Counted from the first letter of the stretch, positions 1-8,845 are shown. The stretch is DNA of 64,000 nucleotides from PALSA-894 sp963757565 (GCA_963757565.1 CAVWSB010000002.1:248001-312000), one strand, 5' to 3'. The notes: generated by a model not told the origin, from the letters alone. Numbers and translations are program-made.

Positions 1-1381
1 GAATTTTCGTCGCCCGCTGCGCGCCAAGCGTGACGTAAAGCTCCACGAAGGCGTTGGTCGGGAAATCCGGATCGGCATCGAGTCGCGCCTTCACGTAGCG
101 GCCGAGCAGCGCCACCTCCATGGTGTCCGGCACGTCGACGCGGGCGTCCTGCAACAGCGAGACGACATCGTAGGGCGCAGGCCCCATCAGGGCGTCCTGG
201 AAATCAAGCAGACCGACACGAGCGATGCCGTCACGATCCGGCAACCAGAGCAGATTGGGCGAATGATAGTCGCGCAGCACCCACGTGGCCGGCGCGTCGT
301 AGGCACGGCCGAGCGCGCTGCGCCACAGCGCGGTGAATTCGGTGCGCGCCGCCGCGGTCACGGCGCCGCCGCCACGATGAGGAATGTACCAGTCGAGCAG
401 CAGTTCGGCCTCGATCAGGAAAGCGTCGATGTCGTAGGGCGGAATGCGATGGTCGACGCCGGGCGCGATGCCGAGCGAGCCGGGCAACGGTTCGCGATGC
501 AGCGCGGCAAGCACGTCGACCGCAGCCGCATAGCGCTCCTCGATCGGCTCGGGCGGATCGCCTGTCACCATGACCTGCGTGCCGAGATCCTCCAGCAGCA
601 CCAGCCCCTCGTCGAGCTCCGCCGCATGAATCAGCGGCGCCGAGAAGCCGCGTTCGCGCAGGCCGCGCGCGATCGCGACGAACGGCTTCACGTCCTCGGC
701 GAGATGCGCAATCGCGCTGTAGGAAAGTCCGGCGCGTACCGGCGGGCCGTCCGGCCGGCGCGGCGCGTTCATCAGGATGTAGCTGCGGCCCTCCTGGGTC
801 AGTCGCTCGTAGGCGCGGGTCGAGGCATCGCCCTGCACGTGGCTGCGCGGCGCGTCCCCCATTCCCTCCCTGACGAGGAAGTTGCGGATCGCCGCGAAGC
901 GCTCCACGCGCGGCGCGAACACGCCATAGCCGGTGACTTCTGCGTTGCGCTGGTTCGGTCCGAGGTCCGGCGCGAGCGTGAATGCGATGTCGAGCCGGTC
1001 GATGGGCAGCACGTCGGCGGCGCGGTCCGGCCATTCGAGCAGCACCACGGCGTTCTCGGCGGCCTCGTCGACGCCGAGCTCGGCGAGTTCGCCCGCGTGC
1101 GTCACGCGATAAAGGTCGGCGTGCACCACGGTGAAGCGCGGCAGCGCATAGGTCTGCACCAGCGTGAAGGTCGGGCTCGGCACGTCCATCCGCTCGTCGG
1201 CCGCGAGGTGGCGGATCAGCGCGCGCGCGAACGCGGTCTTGCCGGCGCCGAGATCCCCCGACAGCGTCACGAGGTCTCCCGGCTTGAGAACGGAGGCGAT
1301 GTCGACCGCGAGCAGCCGCGTCGCCTGCTCGTTTGCAAGCGCGATCGAGAAGGCGGATGTGGGGGGCGGGGCGGCGAGCAT
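1..1381 (-). CDS. tsaE: TsaE ATPase fused to aminoglycoside-type phosphotransferase (partial, cut by window edge)
   Basis: Translation from the ATG at 1381 reads open to base 1, so the C-terminus lies outside the window (460 codons visible). The N-terminal ~150 residues are TsaE, the ATPase that supports the TsaB-TsaD complex in making t6A37 on ANN-decoding tRNAs; Walker A GDLGAGKT is at residues 42-49 and a TsaE-type segment PSPTFTLVQ follows. From about residue 180 a kinase-like phosphotransferase begins (GDASTRAYERL), with the catalytic-loop pattern RDYHSPNLLW and the metal-binding pattern LLDFQDA. This TsaE-phosphotransferase fusion is common in Rhizobiales, where the second half resembles AmgK-type sugar kinases of cell-wall recycling; that substrate is family knowledge, not seen here. 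It follows divL by 19 bp on the same strand, so co-transcription is likely. Confidence 0.9.
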   Translation of the reverse strand, partial: MLAAPPPTSAFSIALANEQATRLLAVDIASVLKPGDLVTLSGDLGAGKTAFARALIRHLAADERMDVPSPTFTLVQTYALPRFTVVHADLYRVTHAGELAELGVDEAAENAVVLLEWPDRAADVLPIDRLDIAFTLAPDLGPNQRNAEVTGYGVFAPRVERFAAIRNFLVREGMGDAPRSHVQGDASTRAYERLTQEGRSYILMNAPRRPDGPPVRAGLSYSAIAHLAEDVKPFVAIARGLRERGFSAPLIHAAELDEGLVLLEDLGTQVMVTGDPPEPIEERYAAAVDVLAALHREPLPGSLGIAPGVDHRIPPYDIDAFLIEAELLLDWYIPHRGGGAVTAAARTEFTALWRSALGRAYDAPATWVLRDYHSPNLLWLPDRDGIARVGLLDFQDALMGPAPYDVVSLLQDARVDVPDTMEVALLGRYVKARLDADPDFPTNAFVELYVTLGAQRATKI

Positions 1382-1400
1382 CGGGAGCCTTCAGACTAGC

Positions 1401-3914
1401 CTACGCCGCCGCCTCCTGCCGCCCCTGCCGGAGCGGGAAAATGCAGGTAACGGTGGTTCCGCGGCCGACGGACGAATCGAGCTTCACCGTACCACCATGC
1501 AGTTCGACGAAGGAACGCACGATCGAAAGGCCGAGACCCGCGCCGCGATGCTCGGAACCGAGCGCGTGACTCTCGAACCGGTCGAACACGCGCTCGCTGA
1601 TCTCGGCCGGGATTCCGGGGCCGCGGTCCGTCACGCTGAAGACGACGGCGCCCTCGCGCCGTTCGACTGAAAGCCGCACGACCTCGCCGGCCGGCGAGAA
1701 GCTGATCGCGTTGGACAAGAGGTTGAACAGCACTTGCCGCACCCGGCGCTCGTCCGCCACGAAGCTGCCGATATCGTCGGCGGCGCGGACATCGAGAAGG
1801 ATCGCCCTCTCGACAATGCGGTCCTGCAGCCCGAGCGCGGCCGCGTCGATCGCGGTGCGGATATCGACCTCCTTCAGGTCGAGCGGCATCGCGCCTGCAT
1901 CGATCGTGGTGAGGTCGAGGATGTCGTTGATGATCGCGAGCAGCGCGCTCGACGACTTGTCGATCGAGTCGAGATAGTCGCGCTGCTTCTCGGTAATCGG
2001 CCCGATGGTCGGCCCGATCGTGGGATCGAGCAGCAGGTGCGCGAAGCCGATGATGTTGGTGAGCGGTGTGCGCAACTCGTAGGAGACATGCTGCACGAAA
2101 TCGCTTTTGATCCGGTCGGCCGCCTGCAGGGCGTCGGCGCGCTCGATCAGCGCGCGTTCGACGTTGACCGAATCCGTCACGTCCTGGAACGTCACCAGCG
2201 TCGCGCCATCGGGCAGCGGTGCGGTAACGCAATCGAGCACCGAGCCGTCGGTGCGCTCAAGCCGCGCCGACATGGGTTCGCGCGCTTCCAGCGAGGTCAC
2301 CACGCCGCGTAGCCGCGACCAGAACGCTTCGTCGGCATACTGCGGCGCGCACCAGCCGAGCACGGCCTCGATATGCGGGCGATTGCCATTGAGGTTTTTC
2401 GAATCGAGCTTCCACAGGAGTGCGAAGGCCGGATTGTGCAGGTCGAGCCGCCCGTCGCTCCCGAACACCGCGACTCCCTCGACGAGCGCTTCGAGCGTTT
2501 CGCCCTGCACCCGGATGAGGGCCTCGTATCCGCGCTCCAGCTTCAGCCGCTCGGTCACGTCGTCGAACAGATAGGTGACGCCGCCTTCCTGGTTCGGCGT
2601 CGTGACGACGCGCAACGTCCGGCCGTCGGGCAGGTACCATTCGTGCGATCGCGGCTCGACCGCACGGTAGGCGTCGTGCAGTTCGTTCTTCCATTTGCGG
2701 AAATCGGATTGCTCGGGCAGCTTGCGCGCGGCGCGCAGGCGGTCGAGGACGCCGGAGTCGGTCGGCTCGGAATCGAGGAACGCCGGATCGAGTCCCCACA
2801 GCTCGCGGAACGCCGCGTTGTAGAACGCAAGCCGCTGGTCGGCGGTGAAGATGGCGACCGCGGTGGAGAGCTGGTCGAGCGTGCGCCGGTGCGCCTCGGT
2901 CATGCGGGTGAGTTCCGCACGCATCGCTTCGACCTCGGTCATGTCGATGCCAATGCCCGCGCTGCCGCCGGGCGAGACGCGGTCGATGACCTGGAAAATG
3001 CGCCGCGTGCCGGCCACGATCACCGGCAGGCGCGCCTCATAGGATGCGTCGGCGGTATGCGCGGCGAGTGCGCCGTCGCGCGCGTTCGAATCGAGGATTT
3101 CGAGGTTGCGCGCGACCGCGTCGGCGCCGTCGCGCGCCTCGACGGCGCGCGCATAGGCGGCATTGACCCAGGTGAGGCGTCCGGCCGCATCGCGCGCCCA
3201 CACCGGCTCGGGCAGAGCCTCGAGCAACCGGGCGATGGTGTCGACATCGCGGCGCAGCTGCTGATGATCGGCGGTGAGGGCGGCAAGTTCGCTCTTGGTG
3301 CCGGTCAGGTCCTTGATGCGCAGCACCGCGCGTCCGCCGATCGCGCGGCCTTCGGCGACGACGTGGCGATGCTGGAGCGTCATCAACGCCAGCGAGAAGC
3401 TTTTGCCCTCCAGGCGCAGCGCGTCGACCGCATCGCCGAGCGCATGCGCCTGCTCGGGCCGCAGCCAGGTCCCGAAGGCGAGCATGCGGCGCGGCAGCGG
3501 CGTGCGCAGCAGGATCGAAACGTCGCCGGTGATCTCGGGCTCGTCGGCGCCCGCCGGCCACACCGCGATCACCTGCGGGTCGGAATGCAGCAGCGCATTG
3601 GCGCGGTCGCGCTCTTCCCGCAACGCGTTGATCTCGCCGTGGCAGGCCGCAAGCCGCTGCGTGGCGCGCGCGCGTGTGCGCAGCAGCGCGATGGCGGTCG
3701 CGACCGCGAACAGGATGACGCCGAGCGAAAGGGTGAGGGCGGCGAGATCGCGCCGGTCGATCGCCGAGAACGCGTCGAGGTATTCGGCGGCCGGCAGGTC
3801 CTGCGCGCCAGCCGCGGTCGACAGAAGCGCGGTCAGTCCCCCGCAGGCCTGCCCGAATCGCTTGCGCCACGCAGGCGTGGGGCCTGCGTCACGTCTCCGG
3901 ATCGTGTCCGGCAT
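1401..3914 (-). CDS. divL: DivL-like PAS sensor kinase homologue with Tyr in place of the phosphoacceptor His
   Basis: An 837-residue protein from the ATG at 3914; the frame stays open to a TTG at 4016, which adds 34 residues that do not look conserved. One membrane segment (about residues 57-78) precedes several PAS-like regions and a C-terminal HisKA/HATPase module. The H-box reads QHVSYELRTPLTNI: the position normally held by His is Tyr (about residue 612). This is the hallmark of DivL, the cell-cycle regulator that controls CckA and thus CtrA in alphaproteobacteria. The ATPase lobe still has N-box and G-box patterns (FNLLSNAISFS, DRGPGIP, GAGLGLSIV). The neighbour order divL-tsaE matches other Rhizobiales. 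Membrane-bound. The DivL assignment rests on the Tyr and the context. Confidence 0.85.
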   Translation of the reverse strand: MPDTIRRRDAGPTPAWRKRFGQACGGLTALLSTAAGAQDLPAAEYLDAFSAIDRRDLAALTLSLGVILFAVATAIALLRTRARATQRLAACHGEINALREERDRANALLHSDPQVIAVWPAGADEPEITGDVSILLRTPLPRRMLAFGTWLRPEQAHALGDAVDALRLEGKSFSLALMTLQHRHVVAEGRAIGGRAVLRIKDLTGTKSELAALTADHQQLRRDVDTIARLLEALPEPVWARDAAGRLTWVNAAYARAVEARDGADAVARNLEILDSNARDGALAAHTADASYEARLPVIVAGTRRIFQVIDRVSPGGSAGIGIDMTEVEAMRAELTRMTEAHRRTLDQLSTAVAIFTADQRLAFYNAAFRELWGLDPAFLDSEPTDSGVLDRLRAARKLPEQSDFRKWKNELHDAYRAVEPRSHEWYLPDGRTLRVVTTPNQEGGVTYLFDDVTERLKLERGYEALIRVQGETLEALVEGVAVFGSDGRLDLHNPAFALLWKLDSKNLNGNRPHIEAVLGWCAPQYADEAFWSRLRGVVTSLEAREPMSARLERTDGSVLDCVTAPLPDGATLVTFQDVTDSVNVERALIERADALQAADRIKSDFVQHVSYELRTPLTNIIGFAHLLLDPTIGPTIGPITEKQRDYLDSIDKSSSALLAIINDILDLTTIDAGAMPLDLKEVDIRTAIDAAALGLQDRIVERAILLDVRAADDIGSFVADERRVRQVLFNLLSNAISFSPAGEVVRLSVERREGAVVFSVTDRGPGIPAEISERVFDRFESHALGSEHRGAGLGLSIVRSFVELHGGTVKLDSSVGRGTTVTCIFPLRQGRQEAAA

Positions 3915-4152
3915 TTTTGCCGTGCCCCTGATCCCGGGACACGGCCCGGGAAACTTGCGCTGGATCGCGAGCAACATCCGCCATGTCGCTCGCGAATCGA
4001 AAGACTTTACCCTCAAGGGGAGTCGCGCCGTAAGAGTCCAGATCGTGAACGGTCAGACGCGGGTTGCGGCGCGCAATCCGGAAATTTCAATTGCAATGAA
4101 TCGTTTGGGTGCGGCGGTCGATCCAGCTATCCCCGCTGTCCACAGGGTGGAA

Positions 4153-4569
4153 CTAGCTGCGCTCGCGCAACGGCTCGGCGCGCCGGGCAATATCGTCGAG
4201 GCTGAGGCGCGCGAGCGCTGCCGTGAAGGCCCGTTCGGCTTCCGCGATGGCGGGCAGCACCGCCTGTTCGAGAATGCGTGACCCCGTTGCGGGCGCGTCC
4301 TCATCCTCCGCGGCCCCGGCGGCGCGCAGGATGTCGGCGACACTGATGCGCTTGCGCTCGCGCGCGAGCTCGTAGCCTCCGCGCGGTCCGCGCACGCCGT
4401 GAAAGATTCCCTCGTGCACCAGCGCTTGCAGCACCGGCTCAAGATGGCGCGGCGGGAGGTTATGACGTGCGGCAAGATTGCGAGCCGACACGGGCCGTTC
4501 GCGCGCATTCAGCGCAACGTCGACCACGGCAGCGATGGCGAGCAGGCCTTTGCGGGGAAGAAGCGACAT
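4153..4569 (-). CDS. Rrf2-family transcriptional regulator without cysteines
   Basis: A 138-residue protein from the ATG at 4569 (a GTG at 4581 would add four residues). The N-terminal winged helix matches Rrf2 proteins: SLLPRKGLLAIAAVVDVAL, then ARNLAARHNLPPRHLEPVLQALV and GVRGPRGGYELARE, the RGxxGGY wing. Family members such as IscR, RirA and NsrR bind Fe-S clusters through C-terminal cysteines, but this protein has no cysteine, so it cannot be a canonical Fe-S sensor; what it senses is unknown. It lies 56 bp downstream of dut on the same strand. A 14-bp palindrome 36 bp upstream of its start may be an operator. Confidence 0.8.
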   Translation of the reverse strand: MSLLPRKGLLAIAAVVDVALNARERPVSARNLAARHNLPPRHLEPVLQALVHEGIFHGVRGPRGGYELARERKRISVADILRAAGAAEDEDAPATGSRILEQAVLPAIAEAERAFTAALARLSLDDIARRAEPLRERS

Positions 4570-4604
4570 GGGAGGCGGCACGCCGAGTCGGTAATATGAT
4601 ACTC

Positions 4605-4618
4605 AGGCTATACAGCCT
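4605..4618. promoter_or_regulatory. Palindrome upstream of the Rrf2 gene (candidate operator)
   Basis: Two perfect 5-bp arms, AGGCT and AGCCT, flank ATAC in a short AT-rich gap between dut and the Rrf2 gene. Rrf2 proteins commonly autoregulate through dyads near their own start. The palindrome is seen; its role as an operator is inference. Confidence 0.3.
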
Positions 4619-4625
4619 CGCCGAC

Positions 4626-5090
4626 TCATCCGCCACTCGCTCCGGTTGATCCGAAGCCTCCATCCCCTCGTTGTGTCTCATCGAGACGGGTTGTCTCACA
4701 GAGCTTTACGCGCAGGGGTCGCGCAATCACAAGCTGTGAGATGCGCATTCCGCGTGTCACGGTAAAAGGCGCGGGGCCGTGGTTGATCAGCAGCACCTGG
4801 ATTTCGCCGCGATAGTCAGCGTCGATCGTCCCAGGCGCGTTCAACACGGTGACGCCGTGCTGACGCGCCAGCCCGGAACGCGGCCGTACCTGCGCCTCCG
4901 CGCCGGCGGGCAGCGCGATGGCGATGCCGGTCGGCACCGCGGCGAATCGTCCGGGCGCGATAGTGAGGGGTGCATCGGCCGGTACGGCGGCGAGGAGGTC
5001 GAGCCCGGCCGCGCCCGCGCTCTGATAGGCCGGTAGAGGCAGGTCCGCGCCGTGCGGCAGGCGCATGATGGGCACGTCCAGGTCATTCAT
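4626..5090 (-). CDS. dut: dUTP diphosphatase (dUTPase)
   Basis: A 154-residue trimeric-type dUTPase that hydrolyses dUTP to dUMP and PPi, keeping uracil out of DNA and feeding dTMP synthesis. The five family motifs are present: AGLDLLA near the start, RPRSGLA, NAPGTIDADYRGE (catalytic Asp), GMRISQLV, and the C-terminal GGFGSTG arm. The ATG at 5090 overlaps the coaBC stop codon by 3 bp (ATGA), which fixes the start and implies translational coupling. Alphaproteobacterial genomes often place dut directly after coaBC. Length is normal. Confidence 0.96.
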   Translation of the reverse strand: MNDLDVPIMRLPHGADLPLPAYQSAGAAGLDLLAAVPADAPLTIAPGRFAAVPTGIAIALPAGAEAQVRPRSGLARQHGVTVLNAPGTIDADYRGEIQVLLINHGPAPFTVTRGMRISQLVIARPLRVKLCETTRLDETQRGDGGFGSTGASGG

Positions 5091-6496
5091 GCGGTGCGGC
5101 CACTCAGTTCGCCCACAATCCGCGCGACGAGCTGGCGCGCGACGCCGTCCTTCGACTGCGTCGGCCACGACTCAATGCCCGCCGCCGAGATCAGATGCAC
5201 GGCGTTGTCGTCGCCGCCCATCGCGCCACCTTCGGCCGACACGTCGTTCGCCACGATCCAGTCGCAGCCCTTGCGCTTCAGTTTGGCCTTGGCGTGCTCG
5301 ATCACCTTTTCGGTCTCGGCCGCGAAGCCGATGACAAGACGCGGGCGATTGGTCTTCAACTTCGCAATCGTCGCGAGGATGTCGGGGTTTTCCGTGAGGG
5401 CGAGTTTCGGCGGCCCGCTGCCGTCTTTTTTCATTTTCTGTTCGCCGGCTTGCGCGACGCGCCAGTCCGCGACCGCCGCCGCGAAGATGGCGGCATCGGC
5501 CGGCAGCGCGGCTTCCACGGCCGCCAGCATATCGCGCGCGCTTTCGATCCGCACGGTGTTCACGCCGGGCGGATCGGGCAGGGTGACCGGGCCCGATACC
5601 AGCGTAACGCTTGCGCCGAGGTCGGCCGCGGCCCGCGCGATCGCGTAGCCCTGCTTGCCGGAGGAACGATTGGCGATATAGCGCACCGGGTCGATCGGCT
5701 CATGGGTCGGGCCCGCCGTGATGAGGATGCGCTTGCCGGAGAGGGGTTTGTTATCATCGGCGCTGCGATCGTCGAAAAACTTTCCGACCGTCGCGACGAT
5801 TTCCAGCGGCTCGGCCATGCGGCCGAGGCCCGCTTCACCGCTCTCCGCCATTTCGCCCGCGTTCGGACCGACGGTGACGACGCCATCGTTGAGCAGGGTT
5901 TTCAGATTACGCTGCGTTGCCTTGTTGGCCCACATCGCGGTGTTCATCGCGGGCGCGAGCAGGATTTTCGTTTTCGTGGCGAGCAGCACGGCGGTTGCCA
6001 GATCGTCGGCGTGACCGTTCGCCATTTTCGCCATCAGGTCGGCGGTCGCGGGCACGATGACGACGAGGTCCGTGTCGCGCGCGAGCCGGATATGGCCGAC
6101 ATCGAATTCGGATTCCTGATCGAACAGATCGGTGAACGGCTTCTCGCCCGCGATCGCGCCGACCGACAACGGCGTGACGAATTCCTGCGCGGCTTTGGTC
6201 ATCACCACGCGCACCGCATAGCCGCGCTCGCGCAGCCGGCGGATCAGGTCGAGCGATTTGTAGGCCGCGATCCCGCCCGCAATGATGAGGAGGATGCGCC
6301 GCGCCGATGATGGAATCTCCGCCTGCAATTTTGGGTGATCCTGGCGGCCGCCGGCGGATGGCGCCGGCGCATCCGAAGCGCCCTCGGCCAGCAACAGCCG
6401 CACTTCTTCTTCCATCGAGCGGCCGTTCGCAGCCGCACGCTGGCGCAGCCGCCGCTTTACGTCTTCGGGCAGGTTCCGGACCGTCAGCGATCCCAT
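5087..6496 (-). CDS. coaBC: CoaBC (phosphopantothenoylcysteine decarboxylase / phosphopantothenate-cysteine ligase) with an N-terminal ribbon-helix-helix domain
   Basis: 469 residues. Residues from about 64 form the flavoprotein CoaC half (IIAGGIAAYKSLDLI; catalytic His135 in GHIRLAR; PAMNTAMW at 182-189), and from about 240 the CoaB ligase half (GPTHEPIDPVRYIANRSSGKQG). Together they convert phosphopantothenate plus cysteine to phosphopantetheine for CoA. Unusually, residues 1-40 (SLTVRNLPEDVKRRL...GRSMEEEVRLLL) are a FitA/Arc-like ribbon-helix-helix DNA-binding domain, joined by a Pro/Ala-rich linker. Standard CoaBC is about 400 residues and starts at the flavodoxin fold. The frame is continuous from a well-placed ATG, so the fusion is encoded. 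It overlaps dut and starts 41 bp after the ubiB stop. Three octamer repeats lie directly upstream. Confidence 0.93.
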   Translation of the reverse strand: MGSLTVRNLPEDVKRRLRQRAAANGRSMEEEVRLLLAEGASDAPAPSAGGRQDHPKLQAEIPSSARRILLIIAGGIAAYKSLDLIRRLRERGYAVRVVMTKAAQEFVTPLSVGAIAGEKPFTDLFDQESEFDVGHIRLARDTDLVVIVPATADLMAKMANGHADDLATAVLLATKTKILLAPAMNTAMWANKATQRNLKTLLNDGVVTVGPNAGEMAESGEAGLGRMAEPLEIVATVGKFFDDRSADDNKPLSGKRILITAGPTHEPIDPVRYIANRSSGKQGYAIARAAADLGASVTLVSGPVTLPDPPGVNTVRIESARDMLAAVEAALPADAAIFAAAVADWRVAQAGEQKMKKDGSGPPKLALTENPDILATIAKLKTNRPRLVIGFAAETEKVIEHAKAKLKRKGCDWIVANDVSAEGGAMGGDDNAVHLISAAGIESWPTQSKDGVARQLVARIVGELSGRTA

Positions 6497-6513
6497 GGCG
6501 TGAGCCTAGTGCA

Positions 6514-6539
6514 TGATTGCATTGCAATCAATGCAATCA
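6514..6539. promoter_or_regulatory. Three octamer repeats upstream of coaBC (candidate RHH operator)
   Basis: TGATTGCA at 6514-6521 is followed by its reverse complement TGCAATCA at 6523-6530 and again at 6532-6539, with exactly 1 bp between units (9-bp period). The outer units extend to a perfect 9-bp inverted repeat (TGATTGCAT / ATGCAATCA). The array begins 18 bp upstream of the coaBC ATG and its last unit contains the ubiB stop codon. Ribbon-helix-helix repressors typically bind tandem short sites of this kind, and the CoaBC protein itself carries such a domain. The repeats are seen; binding is inference. Confidence 0.5.
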
Positions 6540-8096
6540 AACCACTTTCCAGATTACCACCGCCAGCAGCGCGGCGATCACCCACAGCGCCACCGAGGTC
6601 CAGCGATTGCGGCGCGCTTCCGCCTCGCCGATTGCCGCCACCGTTTCGGGCGCAAGCACCAGCCCATCGCGCGTCGCGGCATCGAGCTGGTCGGTGATGC
6701 GCGCGGCACGGCCGAGCAGGCCCGGGACGTCGCCGAAGAATTTGCCGACCTCGCCCGCGCCTTGCGCGACGTCCTGCAGCCGCCCCGCGGGGCCGAGATT
6801 GCGCTCGATCCACTCGCGCACCACCGGCTCGGCGGTCGCCCACATGTCGAGATTCGGGTCGAACGAGCGCGCCACGCCCTCGACCACCACCATGGTCTTC
6901 TGCAGCATCAGGAGTTCAGGCCGCGTCTTCATGTCGAACAGACCAGTCACCTCGAACAGCAACGTCAGCAGCTTCGCCATCGAGATGTCCGACGCGGACT
7001 TGTTGTGGATCGGCTCGCCGATGGCGCGGATCGCCTGCGCGAAGCTCTCCACCGAGTGATGCGGCGGCACGTAGCCCGCCTCGAAATGCACCTCCGCGGT
7101 GCGGTGATAATTGCGCGTGATGAAGCCGTAGAGGATCTCGGCGAGGAAGCGCCGCTCCTTCGGGCTGAGCCGGCCCATGATGCCGAAGTCAACTGCCGTG
7201 ATGCGCCCGTCAGCGTCGACGAACAGGTTTCCCGGATGCATGTCGGCGTGGAAGAAGCCGTCGCGCAGCGCATGGCGCAGGAACGCCTGCATCAGCGCGC
7301 GTCCGAGCGCCGGCAGGTCGAGCCCGCGCGACGCGAGCGTCGTGCGGTCGGTCAGCGGCGTGCCGTCGATCCATTCGAGCGTGAGCACGGAGCGCGCGGT
7401 GCGCTCCCAGTCGACGCCCGGTACGCGGAAATCCGGATCGTCCTTCACATTGTCGCGCATCTCCGCGATCGCGGCGGCTTCGAGCCGCAGGTCCATTTCG
7501 ATCGTGACCGAGCGCGCCAGCGTATCGACCACCTCGATCATGCGCAGGCGCCGCGCCTCGGCCGAATGGCGCTCCGCGGTGCGCGCCGCGAAATAGAGCG
7601 TGTCGAGATCGGACTTGAAGCGCCGCTCGACGCCGGGGCGCAGCACCTTCACCGCCACGGTCTGTCCGTCGGCTTGCGCCTGGTGCACCTGCGCGATCGA
7701 GGCGGCGGCGACCGCAGGACCGAACGACGTGTAGAGTTCATGCAGCGGTCTGCCGAGCGCGGCGGCGACCTGCGCTTCGGCCTGCGCCTGCGGGAACGGC
7801 GCCATCTTGTCCTGCAGCGATTCAAGATCGCGCGCGAGCGCCGGGCCCACCACATCGGGCCGCGTCGCGAGGAATTGCCCAAGCTTCACATAGGTCGGCC
7901 CGAGCCGCGTCAGCGCGGCGGAGAGCCGGACCGATGCGCCTTGCGTGGTCGGCCGCTCGATCAGCCGCGCGAGTTTCAATCCGAGCCGCGCCGGGACGGG
8001 CAGGGGGGCGGGATCGGCGAGTGCCAGCACGCCCTCGCGCGCGAACACGAAGCCCGCGCGCGCCAGATTGAACAGATGGCCGATCGCAGCGATCAC
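6537..8096 (-). CDS. ubiB: UbiB, ubiquinone biosynthesis ABC1/ADCK-type atypical kinase
   Basis: 519 residues. UbiB belongs to the ancient ABC1/COQ8 family of protein-kinase-like ATPases needed for ubiquinone synthesis. The family KxGQ motif is seen (TYVKLGQFLATRPD), then the Ala-rich loop (AAASIAQVHQA), the catalytic segment FFHADMHPGNLFVD and the metal-binding DFGIMG. Two hydrophobic stretches near the C-terminus (about WTSVALWVIAALLAVVIWK) match the membrane anchor. It starts with GTG at 8096 and overlaps the ubiE stop (GTGA), so ubiE and ubiB are translationally coupled. Its stop falls inside the octamer array ahead of coaBC. Confidence 0.95.
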   Translation of the reverse strand: MIAAIGHLFNLARAGFVFAREGVLALADPAPLPVPARLGLKLARLIERPTTQGASVRLSAALTRLGPTYVKLGQFLATRPDVVGPALARDLESLQDKMAPFPQAQAEAQVAAALGRPLHELYTSFGPAVAAASIAQVHQAQADGQTVAVKVLRPGVERRFKSDLDTLYFAARTAERHSAEARRLRMIEVVDTLARSVTIEMDLRLEAAAIAEMRDNVKDDPDFRVPGVDWERTARSVLTLEWIDGTPLTDRTTLASRGLDLPALGRALMQAFLRHALRDGFFHADMHPGNLFVDADGRITAVDFGIMGRLSPKERRFLAEILYGFITRNYHRTAEVHFEAGYVPPHHSVESFAQAIRAIGEPIHNKSASDISMAKLLTLLFEVTGLFDMKTRPELLMLQKTMVVVEGVARSFDPNLDMWATAEPVVREWIERNLGPAGRLQDVAQGAGEVGKFFGDVPGLLGRAARITDQLDAATRDGLVLAPETVAAIGEAEARRNRWTSVALWVIAALLAVVIWKVV

Positions 8097-8845
8097 AAGC
8101 GCCAGCCGGAATGCAGCGCCACGATGCCGCCACTCATCAGCCGGTGCGACACGCGCGCGAAGCCGGCCGCACGCATCATGTCGGCGAACGCGTTCGGGCG
8201 CGGAAAGCGGCGGATCGACTCGACCAGATAGCGATAGGGCTCGGCGTCGCCCACCACGGCGCGGCCGATGGCCGGCACCACATTGAACGAATAAAGCGCG
8301 TAGAGCGCATCGAGTCCCGGCACGTCGACGTTGGAAAACTCCAGGCAGAGGAACCGTCCGCCGATGCGCAGCACGCGATGCATTTCGGCGAGCGCCACAT
8401 CGATGCGCGGCACGTTGCGGATGCCGAATGCAATCGACACCGCGTCGAATTTTTTGTCGGGAAACGGCAGCGACTCGGCATTCGCGTCGACGAACGTCAC
8501 CACGTCATCGAGGCCTTGGCTGTAGGCGCGCTCGCGCCCGACGCCGAGCATCCCGGCATTGATGTCGGCGACTATGGCGCGCGTGCCTGCGCCGCCCGCC
8601 TGTATGGCGCGGAACGACACATCGCCGGTGCCGCCCGCGACATCGAGCAGCGCAAAATCCTTCCCCGATTTCGGCGGATTGATTGCCGTGACCAGCGCGT
8701 CCTTCCAGGCGCGGTGCAGCCCGGCCGACATCAGGTCGTTCATCAGGTCGTAGCGCCGCGCCACCTTGTGGAACACGTCATCGACCAGCGCCTGCTTGTC
8801 GGAAAGCGGCACCGTCCGGTCGCCGAAATGGGTGTCGTCGCGCAT
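8093..8845 (-). CDS. ubiE: UbiE, demethylmenaquinone / 2-methoxy-6-polyprenyl-1,4-benzoquinol methyltransferase
   Basis: 250 residues, the usual length. A class I SAM-dependent C-methyltransferase of ubiquinone synthesis. The N-terminal family signature VFHKVARRYDLMNDLMSAGLHR, the SAM-binding LLDVAGGTGDVSF and the later ...VSIAFGIRNVPRIDVALAEMHRVLRIGGRF are all present. The start is the ATG at 8845, 60 bp from the divergent mutM start. It is the first gene of the ubiE-ubiB-coaBC-dut run, so a promoter for all four may lie in the short gap shared with mutM. Cytosolic or membrane-associated. Confidence 0.96.
   Translation of the reverse strand: MRDDTHFGDRTVPLSDKQALVDDVFHKVARRYDLMNDLMSAGLHRAWKDALVTAINPPKSGKDFALLDVAGGTGDVSFRAIQAGGAGTRAIVADINAGMLGVGRERAYSQGLDDVVTFVDANAESLPFPDKKFDAVSIAFGIRNVPRIDVALAEMHRVLRIGGRFLCLEFSNVDVPGLDALYALYSFNVVPAIGRAVVGDAEPYRYLVESIRRFPRPNAFADMMRAAGFARVSHRLMSGGIVALHSGWRL

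Noticed and set aside
3915..4016. TTG start for divL at 4016
   Set aside because: The extra 34 residues have no family-like features; the ATG at 3914 gives a cleaner start.
2373..4205. 610-codon open frame antisense to divL
   Set aside because: Same high-GC shadow effect; the divL reading frame has clear PAS and kinase motifs.
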